In this document: in pieces, positions 24,539 to 36,309 of the stretch
Layout of the letters: every line of letters begins with the position of its first letter
How positions within the stretch are numbered: position 1 is the stretch's first letter
Source of the DNA: Trichoplax sp. H2
Taxonomy: Eukaryota > Placozoa > Uniplacotomia > Trichoplacea
Assembly: GCA_003344405.1 (NCBI GenBank)
Contig: NOWV01000228.1
Location: forward strand, 44,031 to 108,030
Reading direction: 5' to 3'
DNA: 64,000 nucleotides
Translations under genes and position numbers: made by a program
Notes under the pieces: model-generated
What the model was told of the DNA's origin: nothing
Databases searched by the model: none
What the model saw: the letters and a program-made list of their open reading frames with translations, nothing else

Positions 24539-26599
24539 TTGAAATAAACACTATTTCTATGTAGCTATACATTATGCATATTCTGAGCCTTAGCAAACCA
24601 TTCTACGGAAGAAAAATTTGTCTAGTAAAGCAAAATTTGCAAATAACTAAAATTATAGTCACATCTGTTAGATCTCACGTTATCACATTGCGAGTGTAAT
24701 AAATCAACTATCGCAATCATGAATTCGGTTAATCTACAAATGTCAAGGGATATCAGATCGGGACCACACATGCTTCTCAGAGTAAGAAATGATAACGACT
24801 ACGTTAATAATATGTGATAAGAGGACTGTTTCAAGTATACTGTATAGTTCTTGGCATTCATGAGCAGAATGCAAGCGTGGATTTAACGATAGCTAATGGA
24901 TTCGACTACAATATAGACATAACCTCCATAAAAAGAATTTACCTTAAACAGTATCGAGAACTAAGTTAAAGTCAAGTAAATGTAGTGCATGAATACATAT
25001 CACAATAATTTATAACCATTCAGAGCTAAATTTATGAAATATAACATATAAATAGCCAGGTTAACTTTTACCAAATTTCTGAGGGATAATTAAGTATTAG
25101 ATACGCATGAAGTCAGTACTAAAAAAATATTGTACTTATTTTAGTTGTAATACTTCATTAAAAACACGAGTTACCAATTGCCTTTCCTTTTACTTAGAGA
25201 AGGGGCGTTTGATAGCTTTTATAAATTCAAATTTATTTATGACGGTGACAAAGCCCATCATTAAAGGTCTTGTATATCAAGTTAATGTTGTACTAACTGT
25301 TGAAGAAAAACTTTTCTATAACTGTTGTAACAAATTTTACATAATATAACTTATCTAAAAATGTGCTGGGACTAATTTATCTATGACATTTTACGTATTT
25401 TTAATAGATAATTACATATCTGTATAATATTACTTTATTTATAAAACGCTATCGATAGAAAGCGATTTTCACATCCGATCAACGATAATCTTTACATCCG
25501 ATTCATATATAAAAAGCTTCTTGAATTTAATAAATACTCAACAGTTACATAGAAATTTTATTTTTCGTTATAGAGTACGTCTCCTCAACTGAATTTTTTT
25601 AACATTAATTTATTAATTCTAGTATGCACTTCTAAATATATCAGTCAACATAGCTTGTTAATGTAGATTTTGCTTATAGGATAATTGCCGTTGTGACTAA
25701 AAAAAGCCTAGTGATTTACAAACGCCGTATCTGGAAATACATGAGTACAATTAGCCGACTATAAATTAAAATTTTTACATCCAACGGATTTATCTAGTAA
25801 ACTAATCTATTAATATTCAAAATTTCAAATTAAATGCAGTGGCCTTCATCGGTCTTATACAAAAATATGTCTTCTTTTAGCTTATAGAACAATGCTAAAT
25901 ATATGATGTTAAACATGCTACAGCCTACACTATTAGCATAGTATTTTATGAAATCAAAATTGTACTTGCGGGTTTATGTAAAATGTCTTATGACCACTTA
26001 TTGGAACAATTCTGATCATAAATAAAATAGATCCTTAGCCTTGGCTTTACCAATTTGCATGGAATATCTTAGCAAAACTGATCGGAGGGTAATATGCTAC
26101 TTACTATTAGCTAACTGAGTACAGAGTATTCTTCATAGATTGACCCCAATAGAGGCATATTACCATCTTGCATGCTTTCTTGTACTGATACGATATCAGA
26201 TATCACTTTGGATGAAAAATTTCAATTTTCTTACCTAATTTTACCTAAAAAATGATTCATAACTAGATTGCTGCATATAATTCAGCAGCACTTTGTAAAT
26301 AGTGACTTTAGTTATATTTTCGTAGCTTTAGAGTTATGACGGAGATTAAGAATCAAATTTTGATTGAGATCGCCTAATTACGTAATTCAATGAATACTTG
26401 ATTACGGCAGACAAGACGCTGAAATGAGCATATTCTGCAGTAGACTCGCTGCATTTAGCTGCACAACTCTGAGTTATGGTAGTATTAAGTAGTTTATCGC
26501 ACTTGAGGATTGTGAAAAGATCTCAGAATTAATATAATTATTCGTATTATTACAATTAGATACTCGCTAACATGTTGATACGGGGTCGAGAATACCCAG

Positions 26600-27065
26600 C
26601 TGTTTTTGATTTTTGCACCATCCTATCATTTTCAAAGTTGGTATACATACAGTTATTATTGCAGCTATCTTTAACTAAATCTTTGCAGAAAGTAACACTG
26701 CTTATTTGTCTAATATGTCCACAAGGTATCTAACAATATCAATTCATATGCAAGAACTATTTTGATCGTAACTATATCGTATCATTTTCAAATTCGATGC
26801 GCATACAGTAAGCATAGAAACTAGCTTGATATAAATCCTTTAGAAAGAAACACTGCTTATAAGTGTCTACCATTTCCACAATTTAGCTACCAATATCAAT
26901 TTATATTTGATAACGGCTTATGATCGCAACACTATCCTATCATTTTCGAATTTTATGCGCATACAGTAATTACATCAGCTTGCTTCAAGTAAATCGTTGA
27001 GGAAATTAACACTGATTATTACCATCTACTATTTCTATAAGTAATTTACCAATATCAATTTATAT
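26600..27065. repeat. Diverged tandem repeat, three units of about 155-158 bp
   Basis: The anchor words TATCATTTTC, ATACAGTA, AACACTG and CAATATCAATT recur in order, with the first word near 26625, 26780 and 26938. The repeat sits just downstream (minus-strand sense) of the orphan ILP-like promoter. Confidence 0.8.
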
Positions 27066-27399
27066 TTACAAACATTTCTATACGTACAAATAATGATAAT
27101 CTCAGCGATATTCATAATCTAGGCAAAATATTATCGATCTTTAAATATCGATTAAAATCATATTGACTTCTTTTTACCGATTATTTCCTAATCGATTTAT
27201 CTCTACCAATTTCGTACGCTTAGCTGGGAATTACCGTTAATAAATTAAGCTGTGAATTCCTTAGCATTATCTGCAATAGTAAATTCTTGTTTCCGAACAA
27301 AAATAAACTCCTTGCAAAACTAGGCAAAAAATCGCAGCTTTGGGGCTTTAGCAATCCAGTCCCTCAAATCATTAAAAATCTACCAATTCTATGGCATTT

Positions 27400-27690
27400 A
27401 CTGATTCTATGTAAACAATCGATATGAAATTTTAAGCTAACAATGTATTCAAATAATTTAAGCAATACTGCTGGTATCTCAATTCGCTTATATTTATGTA
27501 TCTTTATGTGTGCAATTGCGAAATAGTTTCAAATTGATTATTTGATTATTTGAGACAAGGATTTTCAGTAACAGATGCATGATTTACATTAAAATATCTG
27601 ATCCGTATAGATCTTGCTACTTTTATTTCCTCCTTAATTTTTAATCATTTTAAAGCATAAAATATTAATCTCGGTGCTATAAATATAAAA
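27400..27690 (-). pseudogene. Orphan ILP-type promoter region ('C'), gene body not found
   Basis: The segment matches the ILP-B upstream region. AACAGATGCA (plus reading) at 27570-27579 matches AACAGGTGCA at 20724. ATTTCCTCCTTAATTT at 27625 and TTTAAAGCATAAAA a little further on recur with the same order and spacing as at 20777 onward. A TATA-like TATAAG lies at 27493-27487, about 80 bases downstream of the E-box-like site. No signal-peptide exon or Cys-rich exon was found in the 3 kb that should hold the gene. Probably a relic of a lost or decayed sixth ILP copy; it could also be a copied promoter fragment. Confidence 0.55.
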
Positions 27691-30451
27691 TCTTTAAAAA
27701 ATAATTCTGAAAAAAAATTTTTGCTAATATGGCTTCGACTTTTATTAGCATCACATCGCAGATACCGTAAATCATGCAACCCTACAACTGTCTATGAAAT
27801 AGCAGTTAAGCTCTACCATTCTAATTTTATACCGGCATTACAGTAGATTTACTTGGTTAACATTAACAAATTTTGAGAAGTCCAGAATTACTATATTTTT
27901 AACACGGCGGTAATTCTGAAAAAACACTGAGTGCTATTAATAAGTAAAGATATAAATGTCGTTTCGGTTATTTTAAAAATCTATTCATCAATTATGGTGT
28001 ACAGCAAAGGTCAAATCCTTTATCAATTATCGTGATTCTATATTATAAAACATAAAATATTCGCTATTCATTCAATAGAATTTCTATTTTAATACAGAAA
28101 TCCAATTATTACCGATGCCGATAATTGAAAACATATTTCACTTTATATCTAATAAGCATTTCATCTCCCTACAGAAAACTTGAAATTTGCAATTAATCGT
28201 TGTTCATGATAAAGCATTATTAGGTAGATATGAAAATATGATACACAAAAACAACATCAGTATTTTTAGATTTTATATTCAAGCAATAACATAATGACTA
28301 ATCTATGTCAGACAGTTTTCAACAGTGATCTGGCCATTTAAATGTGCATACATTGGCAAAACCTAGTAATAAGACATTTTCCTGTCGATTTTCTTTAAGA
28401 GTATAGACCAGTAGATGATTACCTGAAGTTATTAAGTCTAAAATCCTAAACTGATTTAATAGTTGGGATAAAATAATCAGCACAATTGCGGTAGCTATGC
28501 ATAGCTCTATAATAAATAATAATAATTTTTTCCGTATTTTTCTACAACCTCTAGATTGTATATATAGTTGCGGTGATATAATTAATAAAACTTATCAGCC
28601 TGCAACATTTAGTTTCTATATTGGATAAATGATCTTTCGTGAGACTCATTTTACAATACTGTATTAATTGTTATAACTATTTAGAATATGCCCATTTTTA
28701 CCGTTTAAGCACATATGTGAATCATATTTGATCGTGATGAAAACTGATTTTGACTTCCATTAATCAATCCTGCATAAATAAATAACTTTGAATATTCTTT
28801 GTCTAAATTGAATGAAGCATTTGCCAGTACTAATGAGATACTTAATCAGCAAGTATGAATTTGATTATATTATCAGTGTCTGATGGTATTTACTACCTGC
28901 AATAACAATAAAGCAACTATCCTGCTACAATTTTAATAATCTTATAAAAGTAAATCTATTGAAGATCGTAAAAATCAATTACAATTAAAAAAATCAATGT
29001 GATTATAATATTTTCTACATATGCACCGCAGATGATACGTTACGGTACGTTATCAAATTAAAAACTAGTTAGAAAATATTTTTCATCATTAATAACTGAA
29101 ATATGATCATGATTTTACTATAGGTTCCTTCAAGTCACGTAAGAACAGTTTTTTTTTTTAATTTGTAAGCATTCCAATTTCATCCTTGTCGCTCTTTATC
29201 GTTAATATAGACTTAATTTATTGCTCAATCCAAGATTATCCAAAGGCCCGGATTAAATCTATAGTATAGAATCTCGCATGTCAAAAGTAAGAAATCGGTT
29301 ATAACTCCCATCTTGCTTCATTTATTTTCGAAAATTTAATCTACAATATTGGAGAGGAGGGATTAGTAAACTTTTTATCAATAAATTCAAAAACTGTATT
29401 TACACGAGCTTCGATTTCACCCTATTCTTTTTTCACTATAGCGCTGACTATTATTAACATATAAAATTTAAAAAGTAATCCATTAGCTCTTATAGTAAGA
29501 AACAAATTTCTTCGTTTCATTGCCCTTGTTAATTGCTAAGAAATAATTATTGTTGCTCTGTTATCAAACTAAACGTTAATCGTCTATAGTTAAAATGACC
29601 TATGATCTCTAGACTATGATTTTAATACTTAGAAAGAAAGAAAGAACTGCTAATAATTATAAACTGTCGAAGTTTAACATCATAAAACCCGTATTGTAAT
29701 ATTGTAATAATTGTAAAGACAAAACAAAATACGTGCACGTGTTGCTATAATAAGATGAAATGATTAGGCTCCAGATGAAAATGATATAACTGATTAAGGA
29801 TATTAAAGGATATTAGTCATCTACTACAGTGAGATCATGCGATATCTAATTTTAATCGCTAAACAATTAAAAAATTCCTTACACGAAAACTATGCAATGA
29901 AATCAATTTATTGGTGAAAATAAATTATTTGTTAATTCCGTCCTCGATCAAATTGAGGTAATGCAACGTAATATAAATATTATGTAATCCTAATAACACA
30001 GCCTTTCTTAAAAAGGTCATCGTATCATTTCATAAACATTGTCTGGTTTTATTATGAATCATATAAGGATAGCCAGATATGATTATTTCTCGCACATATC
30101 TTGAGCTAATTAGATACGCAGAAGATGTAAACACATAACTGTATGGCATAGCAATTCAGAAACTGAACTTCGTCAACCATCAACGTTTTCATGTTACTTA
30201 GCCTCTTGATTATCTGATAATTTCATGGAGTAAAAGTCATACTTTACTTACTACTTAGTCTAATACTTACAGACAAGAATTAATTGTGTGTTTTTGATCT
30301 TTATCAGAATCTGTAAATTGTAAATAATAATTAGTCATTTTTTCTTTTATCATAAAACAATAAATTGCTATAGTATCCCTTTAAAAATTAAAAATTGCCC
30401 GTGATATGATTATTGATTTTTTAATGTACTCAATTCTGCATAAAATAAAAG

Positions 30452-30668
30452 GTAATGATCTAAAGTAATACCGTAACTCGAATAGAATGTCCAGCTACAT
30501 CAGCATATTACCGTAAGCGTAATCCATACTGTACCGTAATTAAGAATAATGGTTATTTTAGATTTTAGGTTCAACTTTAACAGCTCTGATGTTATTATAA
30601 CCATTATATCCTAAAGGAAATTATAGTACAACTCCCTTCACATAGTTACGGCACTTTAGTCATCACGA
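30452..30668. mobile_element. Small MITE-like inverted repeat
   Basis: ATGATCTAAAG...CCGTAACT at the left is matched by AGTTACGGCACTTTAGTCAT at the right end in inverted orientation. Nested inside, AATGGTTATTTTA and TTATAACCATTA are also inverted. About 215 bp with no coding capacity. The repeat is imperfect, so the call is tentative. Confidence 0.45.
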
Positions 30669-31652
30669 TTTATTCAGCATTGAAACACAAAAAAAATATC
30701 AAAGACTATGGTCATAATTCTTAATATTCTATATTACAATTAGATCGCTTTTCGATTTATTTAATTCTAGCTTATTTTAATTTTCCCGTTCTTCTATCAA
30801 AATATCGAAATTTCTGTAACAGTAACAATAATTTGGACTGACTCTATCCATAAAAGACGATTTTATCCCTTTAAGTACAATCTATGAGAATTTTTAGCTG
30901 TCACACACCTTTAAATAAATTAAACAACTTATGGCTAACAATTAGAAGTTATTCTAGACCTATTCCTTATATAAAAGAAATAAATGTTGTTTACCTAGCT
31001 ACCATTAATTCCTATTTCATCCTGAAAATACCAGATCAATGTAAATAACATCATTCATTATCATTTTAATCTATACCATTCCATTATCGCAATAAATATT
31101 TAATATTACATCGTGTTATTTCTAAGGTATCAAATAGGCCCAGAAATGTTACTGACAGTTGAGTTCAGACATTATCTCTCTGTTAACGAATGTAGCTTTG
31201 TAATTATGGTGAATAAGGTAGTTAAAGCCTGATACTTTCTTTCAATCACTTAATTCGATATGTCACTTGGATTCGAATGATTTCTTATCATAAGATAACC
31301 ACAGTCATACTGAACTATGAAGTTTAAATTTTATTTGTAGTAATTAAGTTTTACAACCCCTTAGTTTCGCAATCGTCTAATTCAAAATCTGAGTTATTAA
31401 ATTTGAGCAAACCTCTAACATGACTTGACACAAGATCAGGCAAATACCGTGTTTAATCTTAAAATGTATCCATTTATTAATAAAACGCTTGACTAGAGAA
31501 GAATCCACTTTTCTTCCCTTATAATAATAGTCTAAAGTGGTTAAGGTAAACCGAATAATCGACTTCGTCTCCACGATGGTAATTTCATATTATCGAACAG
31601 TTATATTAAGACATTACACAAAAATTTTGCCTAATATAGCCGATTACTGCGG

Positions 31653-31669
31653 TCTCACACACACACACA
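31653..31669. repeat. Short CA microsatellite
   Basis: A run of about seven CA dinucleotides. Confidence 0.8.
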
Positions 31670-33639
31670 TAGTACGATTAGTATAAGTACATCATTTCAT
31701 CATCAGCAACTATGAAATTACCTTATAAGTATAGTAGACAATCCTACTTTTTAATGCTACTGTACTGCAATTAATACTGTAATTAGCTTAAACTACTACA
31801 TTATTATAATACTAAGCGTGTCAATAGTAAACTAACGTCATGCTTAATAATTATAATCAGCTTTATTGACTATTAATATGCCTACAGGTTGCCTTTGCTA
31901 TGATTATCCATCATGCAATAGTTGAATAATTGTCTAAATTTTCAAAGGAATGAAATTAAATTTGTACTAGTTATTACCTCGAAGCAATTTTTTTTATTTA
32001 ATTATCCGGAACAGGTAGTAGTTACCATTAGATAACTGATCTAGAAATTTACAGATAACCATTTTATCTATGATATTTTAATTATTTGTATAAATAACTG
32101 CCTGTTTACATAATACTTGTAATGACGGTTAATTTTACTTAGCGAGACGCATGAATGGGTTTGATTTTTTAATAAAATTGGGTTCATGAATTACTTCAAG
32201 AGAAACTTGTAGTTACTTGTCACAACTGTCTAAGTAGCATAAACTATCTAGAATTGCCCTCCTAGATATACTCAAAAGAATAGTCGTAAAAAGTGCAACT
32301 TACGTTAGGTTACGACTTTATTTTAGTAGTTCTCACTAGCAATCTATAATAAAAAGAAAAAAGAAAGAGCAGTAACAATTTACAAGAACTTGCTTTTATA
32401 CCTAGACTTAAATAAGATTGTATAAAGCAAGTGAACAACAGATATCCAATTAAAGGAGGTCAACGCAATTAAAGCCTTACAAACATGATAGATTGTAACT
32501 TAGTCGAACCGTATTATTAACTTAAGTACTATAAGAATTATTACATGTTAACTCAAAAATATAGCTCATAGTATGAGCTAGGCAAGAATTCCTGCCTAAA
32601 ATGTATCTTATCTACTGTCATTTAATATTACGGACATTAGAATTTCTATTACACCTACATAATGACTCAATCGTCTTACGTATCATAAATTACGGACATA
32701 ACACAACCTTAATATCGGAAACGTAGTTCTGTAACATTACTATGGTCTCTAGCTGATAAAAATCAGTATGGAATCGTAATGTATGCAATTATTAAAGAGG
32801 ATAAACCTGAAAGTAAACTCATGATGGGTTAGCTTTTTTTTCATAGTACCAACATTTAATTTTTAATAGTTGAAAGAATGACTTTGAGGGATGCGCAATC
32901 TCGAAGCATAGTTTTAGAAAAGCTTATCTAGAGTAGTAACTACAAGCAGCAATTATATTGTGCTATCCTTTACTCTATTCCATTATTAGCATAGTAAGGT
33001 TGATAGGCTTGAGAATGATATATGAGTACAAATCGAAATTTGTAGCTAGAAAATTAACTATAATCACTAAACTAAAGACTATCTTGTGTAAGTTTTAACC
33101 TCTCAGTATCCATGTATAGTACGACTCTAAATACTTGCAATCTCTTTATCGTCAGGAAATTACGATAAGCTATAAGTATCTACAGATAAGCTAAGTTTAA
33201 ACTTCAATAAAAGTCTACCAACTGACGTAGTATTGCTTCCTAAACATCCGCTATCAATATTTGTATAATTTTTAAAGTACTCACTTATCTATAAAAATAT
33301 ATATGCATTACAGATAAACCCATTATCAGGATATTTCCTAGATATCATATAAAAATCATATTGCACCTGCTCTACAAAAGCGAAACAGCACGTATTTACA
33401 TAGCCAAACTACCTTCTCATTCACAAAAACTCTCCACTCTATCACACTAGCTCCTGATTAGATAAGTTGGAGTAATGTCTACATGAAAATAGCACTGAAT
33501 GAAAGACACTCTCAAACTTTAGTCAGATTCCTACATTTTATGAGTATTATATCCAGATAACTTACCGGTAGACACAGTTATAGGCATATACTCATGCAAA
33601 ATTATCTTCTTTTCTGAGTCGACAGTTACATCGATTCGC

Positions 33640-33895
33640 ATTGATGAGTTATATCGAATGTATGAGAGATTATAACCTACCAGATAAGGTATACATCCAC
33701 TCATCTACAGTATATCTTTACGACTAATTTGCTAAATGAAAGTGTTATCATTTATATATAGGTTAATATCGGGTTTTAACCGTAACATATATATAAAATT
33801 AATCTAAGTCTATAAGTTGCGCCGAATGGATGAGAGATTAGCGCCTATCAGAAAGGTATAAATCCACATGTATTTACGATAAATTTCATTAATGA
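33640..33895. repeat. Direct repeat with about 167-bp spacing
   Basis: The words CGAATG, GATGAGAGATTA-like, CCTA(C/T)CAGA and GGTATA...ATCCAC occur in the same order near 33655-33705 and 33822-33875. Two diverged units are visible. Confidence 0.55.
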
Positions 33896-34409
33896 CAGTA
33901 ATCTTAGGAAAGCATGCACTAAAATGGAACAAAACATATCAACTCAGTTACGGGCAACCATATTTATCTTAAGGCCCACTATTAGCTCAGTACACGGTGT
34001 AGGGTAATATTTCCACCTAGCTAAGGCTACTAGAGTGCTAAAAAATATCGTAGATTAAAAAAGGGTCAATTACACTATGTTGGTACAGATAATAGACGTG
34101 ATTACTACTAATAATTACGCGCATCTTTCAAAATTATTTCGCAGCAGTAGCTTTTTGTAGCAGGGATATAAACCTTGATTAGTATAATTTAGCTTTATGA
34201 AACTTCATTATAGCATAGACATTTATTACGAAAATCAGTTCAATCTATAAATTTATCAGCCTGCGCTAATTAAGATTTAAGTAATGTGAAACTACACTTT
34301 AACTCCAGTTCTTTCAAAACTGCATTCGACAAATGGACCAATGACCCTGATTAGAAATAGAATAGAAACAAACAACTACGCAGTATTGAAATGCTTTTAC
34401 AACATCATC

Positions 34410-34415
34410 TTTATT
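34410..34415 (-). terminator. Polyadenylation signal of ILP-D
   Basis: AATAAA on the minus strand about 110 bases after the stop codon. The surrounding bases (GATGTGAAGGCAATAAAGAT) are shared with ILP-E and partly with ILP-F. Confidence 0.65.
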
Positions 34416-34523
34416 GCCTTCACATCTTATGATCTACAAATTTGATCGCAGCAATCAATCATAGCATGGGGAGGAATTGGATAGTTCTGCTTACTTCAAA
34501 TCAATGATTGGGAGAGGGAAAAA

Positions 34524-35475
34524 TTATAGATTTTCTTCGATAAAAATTTCGCAACCACCTTTAATGATATCATCTTTAAGGGCTTCATTGAACATACTGC
34601 CACCAGGACATAGCTGAGGCAACATTTCGCATTCCTTGGCAGGCATGGGTGGAGGCATACAGCATTTCTCGTCTAATTTTTCAAGGTTCAATTCTTGAAG
34701 ACGGGTGTATAAAGATTTTCCAAATTTCAAGAAGTTATTAGTGTGGTGACCAGCTTCAATCAATCCTACATAATAAAGAAAGAAGTTATTATCCGCTATC
34801 CCCTTGAAAAATCAAGAATTGTATATAAGTTACTGGCAAGATGTTGCATATCAACTAGTAAGAATTAAAATGATTTGGCTATTCAATTTCTACATTATTA
34901 AATACTTTTTTGGGTAGATGTTCTAAAGTAGGCTAATAGAACAATTATATTTGTATATTAATTTGAAATAAAATTGAATTAATGTCCATTTACCAATCTC
35001 TGTTACTAAATTGATAGATCAATAATTTTCTAACAATGAAAGACACTATCAACATATGCATCATCTGAGGTAGAAATGCCTAGTTGATATACATATTATC
35101 TAGGAATTATAGTTTTGGCGATATTATTAGATAGATGTTAAATAAATATAAAGTATACAGCCCAATTATCATTGCGGCCGTAGTATCTTTCAGTTGCAAC
35201 TTATACTTACGGTCGTCAAATTTGGTATAAGATGGCTCTTTCTTGAAATCAGTAACAATGTCTACATCAACTGATCGACGTCGTTTAAGTGGACATTCAT
35301 CGAAGGGAATATTTAATTCACATTCTGCCCAGTAATCTAAAACCTGCTGCCTCTGATTACCGCAAACGTGAACAGTAGGAGGAATTTCATTGAAGATGAT
35401 GAAATCTCCTCCTTCAATGACAACGACTAAGCCAGCCAAAAAGGCAACCAAAGATACAACATTCAATTTGGCCAT
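34524..35475 (-). CDS. Insulin-like secreted peptide precursor, ILP-D
   Basis: Coding exons 35475-35211 and 34765-34524, with a 445-bp phase-1 intron (donor GTAAGT, acceptor GTAG) that splits an Arg codon, give 168 residues. The signal peptide is about 1-23, followed by DFIIFNEIPP. The B-like segment HVCG...YWAEC has C38-x13-C52-x8-C61. HVCG echoes the HLCG of insulin B chains, but the C-C spacing is 13 rather than 11. KRRR at 64-67 is the processing site. The A-like segment has C123-C124-x9-C134-x6-C141-x18-C160 with CPGG at 141-144. No dibasic site precedes the CC pair. Closest paralogue is ILP-E: the B-like part and C-terminus are almost identical. Likely a secreted hormone-like peptide; receptor unknown. 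Confidence 0.87.
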
Positions 35476-35999
35476 TATTATCTACCTAAAATAATTTTTA
35501 CATATAAAATTTAAATACAAAATATTGGCAAGCCAATTTATTCTACCATTGAATAGACTTTGCTATGATAGTCCTTCTTTTTTCAAGTAAAACTATTACA
35601 TGATATCTTAATAACATAAAACACTATTTGGTATTCGATTTTACTTTGCTTAGAGATTAAGTACTCTAGTAGCTGTAAGTTAACTCAATGATAATATGAA
35701 GATTACGAGTAAATTTTCTACATTATCAAGATTTGATTAAACTAATATTGCACTGAGTAAAGTTGCTGTTGTATTAATATGCTTTATTAACTATTTGAAT
35801 ATAGATTATTGAATATTATACTAGTATATTTAAGGCTATGCAAAGTAGGAGTAAAATTTAAAAATCAAAATACATACACCTATAGCCCTATTCAATTGAT
35901 AGCATTCTGCAGATTATCATTCTATTTTGTCTATTATAGCACAGACAAGGACTCCATAGTACAAATGCAAATGGAAAGTGCGCTAAAACTAAAGATTAC

Positions 36000-36280
36000 C
36001 TGTAGGTGAGAGCGGATGGAATATTCTTTTGACTGAAACTGCAATCTTCCAGACAAGCAAACACAATAACGTAAAACCGTTAATCCGCTAGCTTTTAAAG
36101 GTTGCCCTTAAGCTATCGGCATGCAAAATTAATGGCCTCTATTAATAACAGAAGTGGATCAATCTCAATTAGCATATTCGCCAATATCATAAATAACAGG
36201 TGCAAAATCTTCCTGTCCTGTCGAATATTAATCGATTTGTTTTGTAATTTATGGATTTCCTTCTGATTATAATGATTATA
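36000..36280 (-). promoter_or_regulatory. ILP-D promoter, untranslated exon and upstream module
   Basis: E-box AACAGGTGCA (plus reading) at 36195-36204, GGAA-type site ATTTCCTTC at 36255-36263, and TATA-like TTTAAAAG at 36099-36092. An untranslated exon ends at 36000 in CTACAG with donor GTAATC. The acceptor TTTTAG ends at 35486, ten bases before the ATG (5' UTR intron 35999-35486, 514 bp). The block from TATA to donor is conserved with ILP-E. Confidence 0.7.
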
Positions 36281-36309
36281 ATTATTAGGACTGTTCCAAC
36301 TAAAGGCCA

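Larger units (their letters stand above)
20800..26590. other. Intergenic sequence with assembly gap, no intact gene seen
   Basis: Contains the duplicated block and gap at 23626-24538. An 80-codon plus-strand frame at 25107-25349 has no recognisable domain. I looked on the minus strand for ILP exons that would belong to the orphan promoter at 27.5 kb and found none. Confidence 0.5.
27700..34390. other. Intergenic sequence, no gene seen
   Basis: AT-rich sequence holding the small MITE-like element at 30452-30668, a short (CA)n tract near 31653-31669 and a direct repeat at 33640-33895. A 65-codon minus-strand frame at 31377-31574 has no recognisable feature. Confidence 0.5.

Noticed and set aside
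26600-27065. CRISPR-like array
   Set aside because: The units are diverged tandem repeats of about 156 bp without constant short repeats and unique spacers, in a eukaryotic context.
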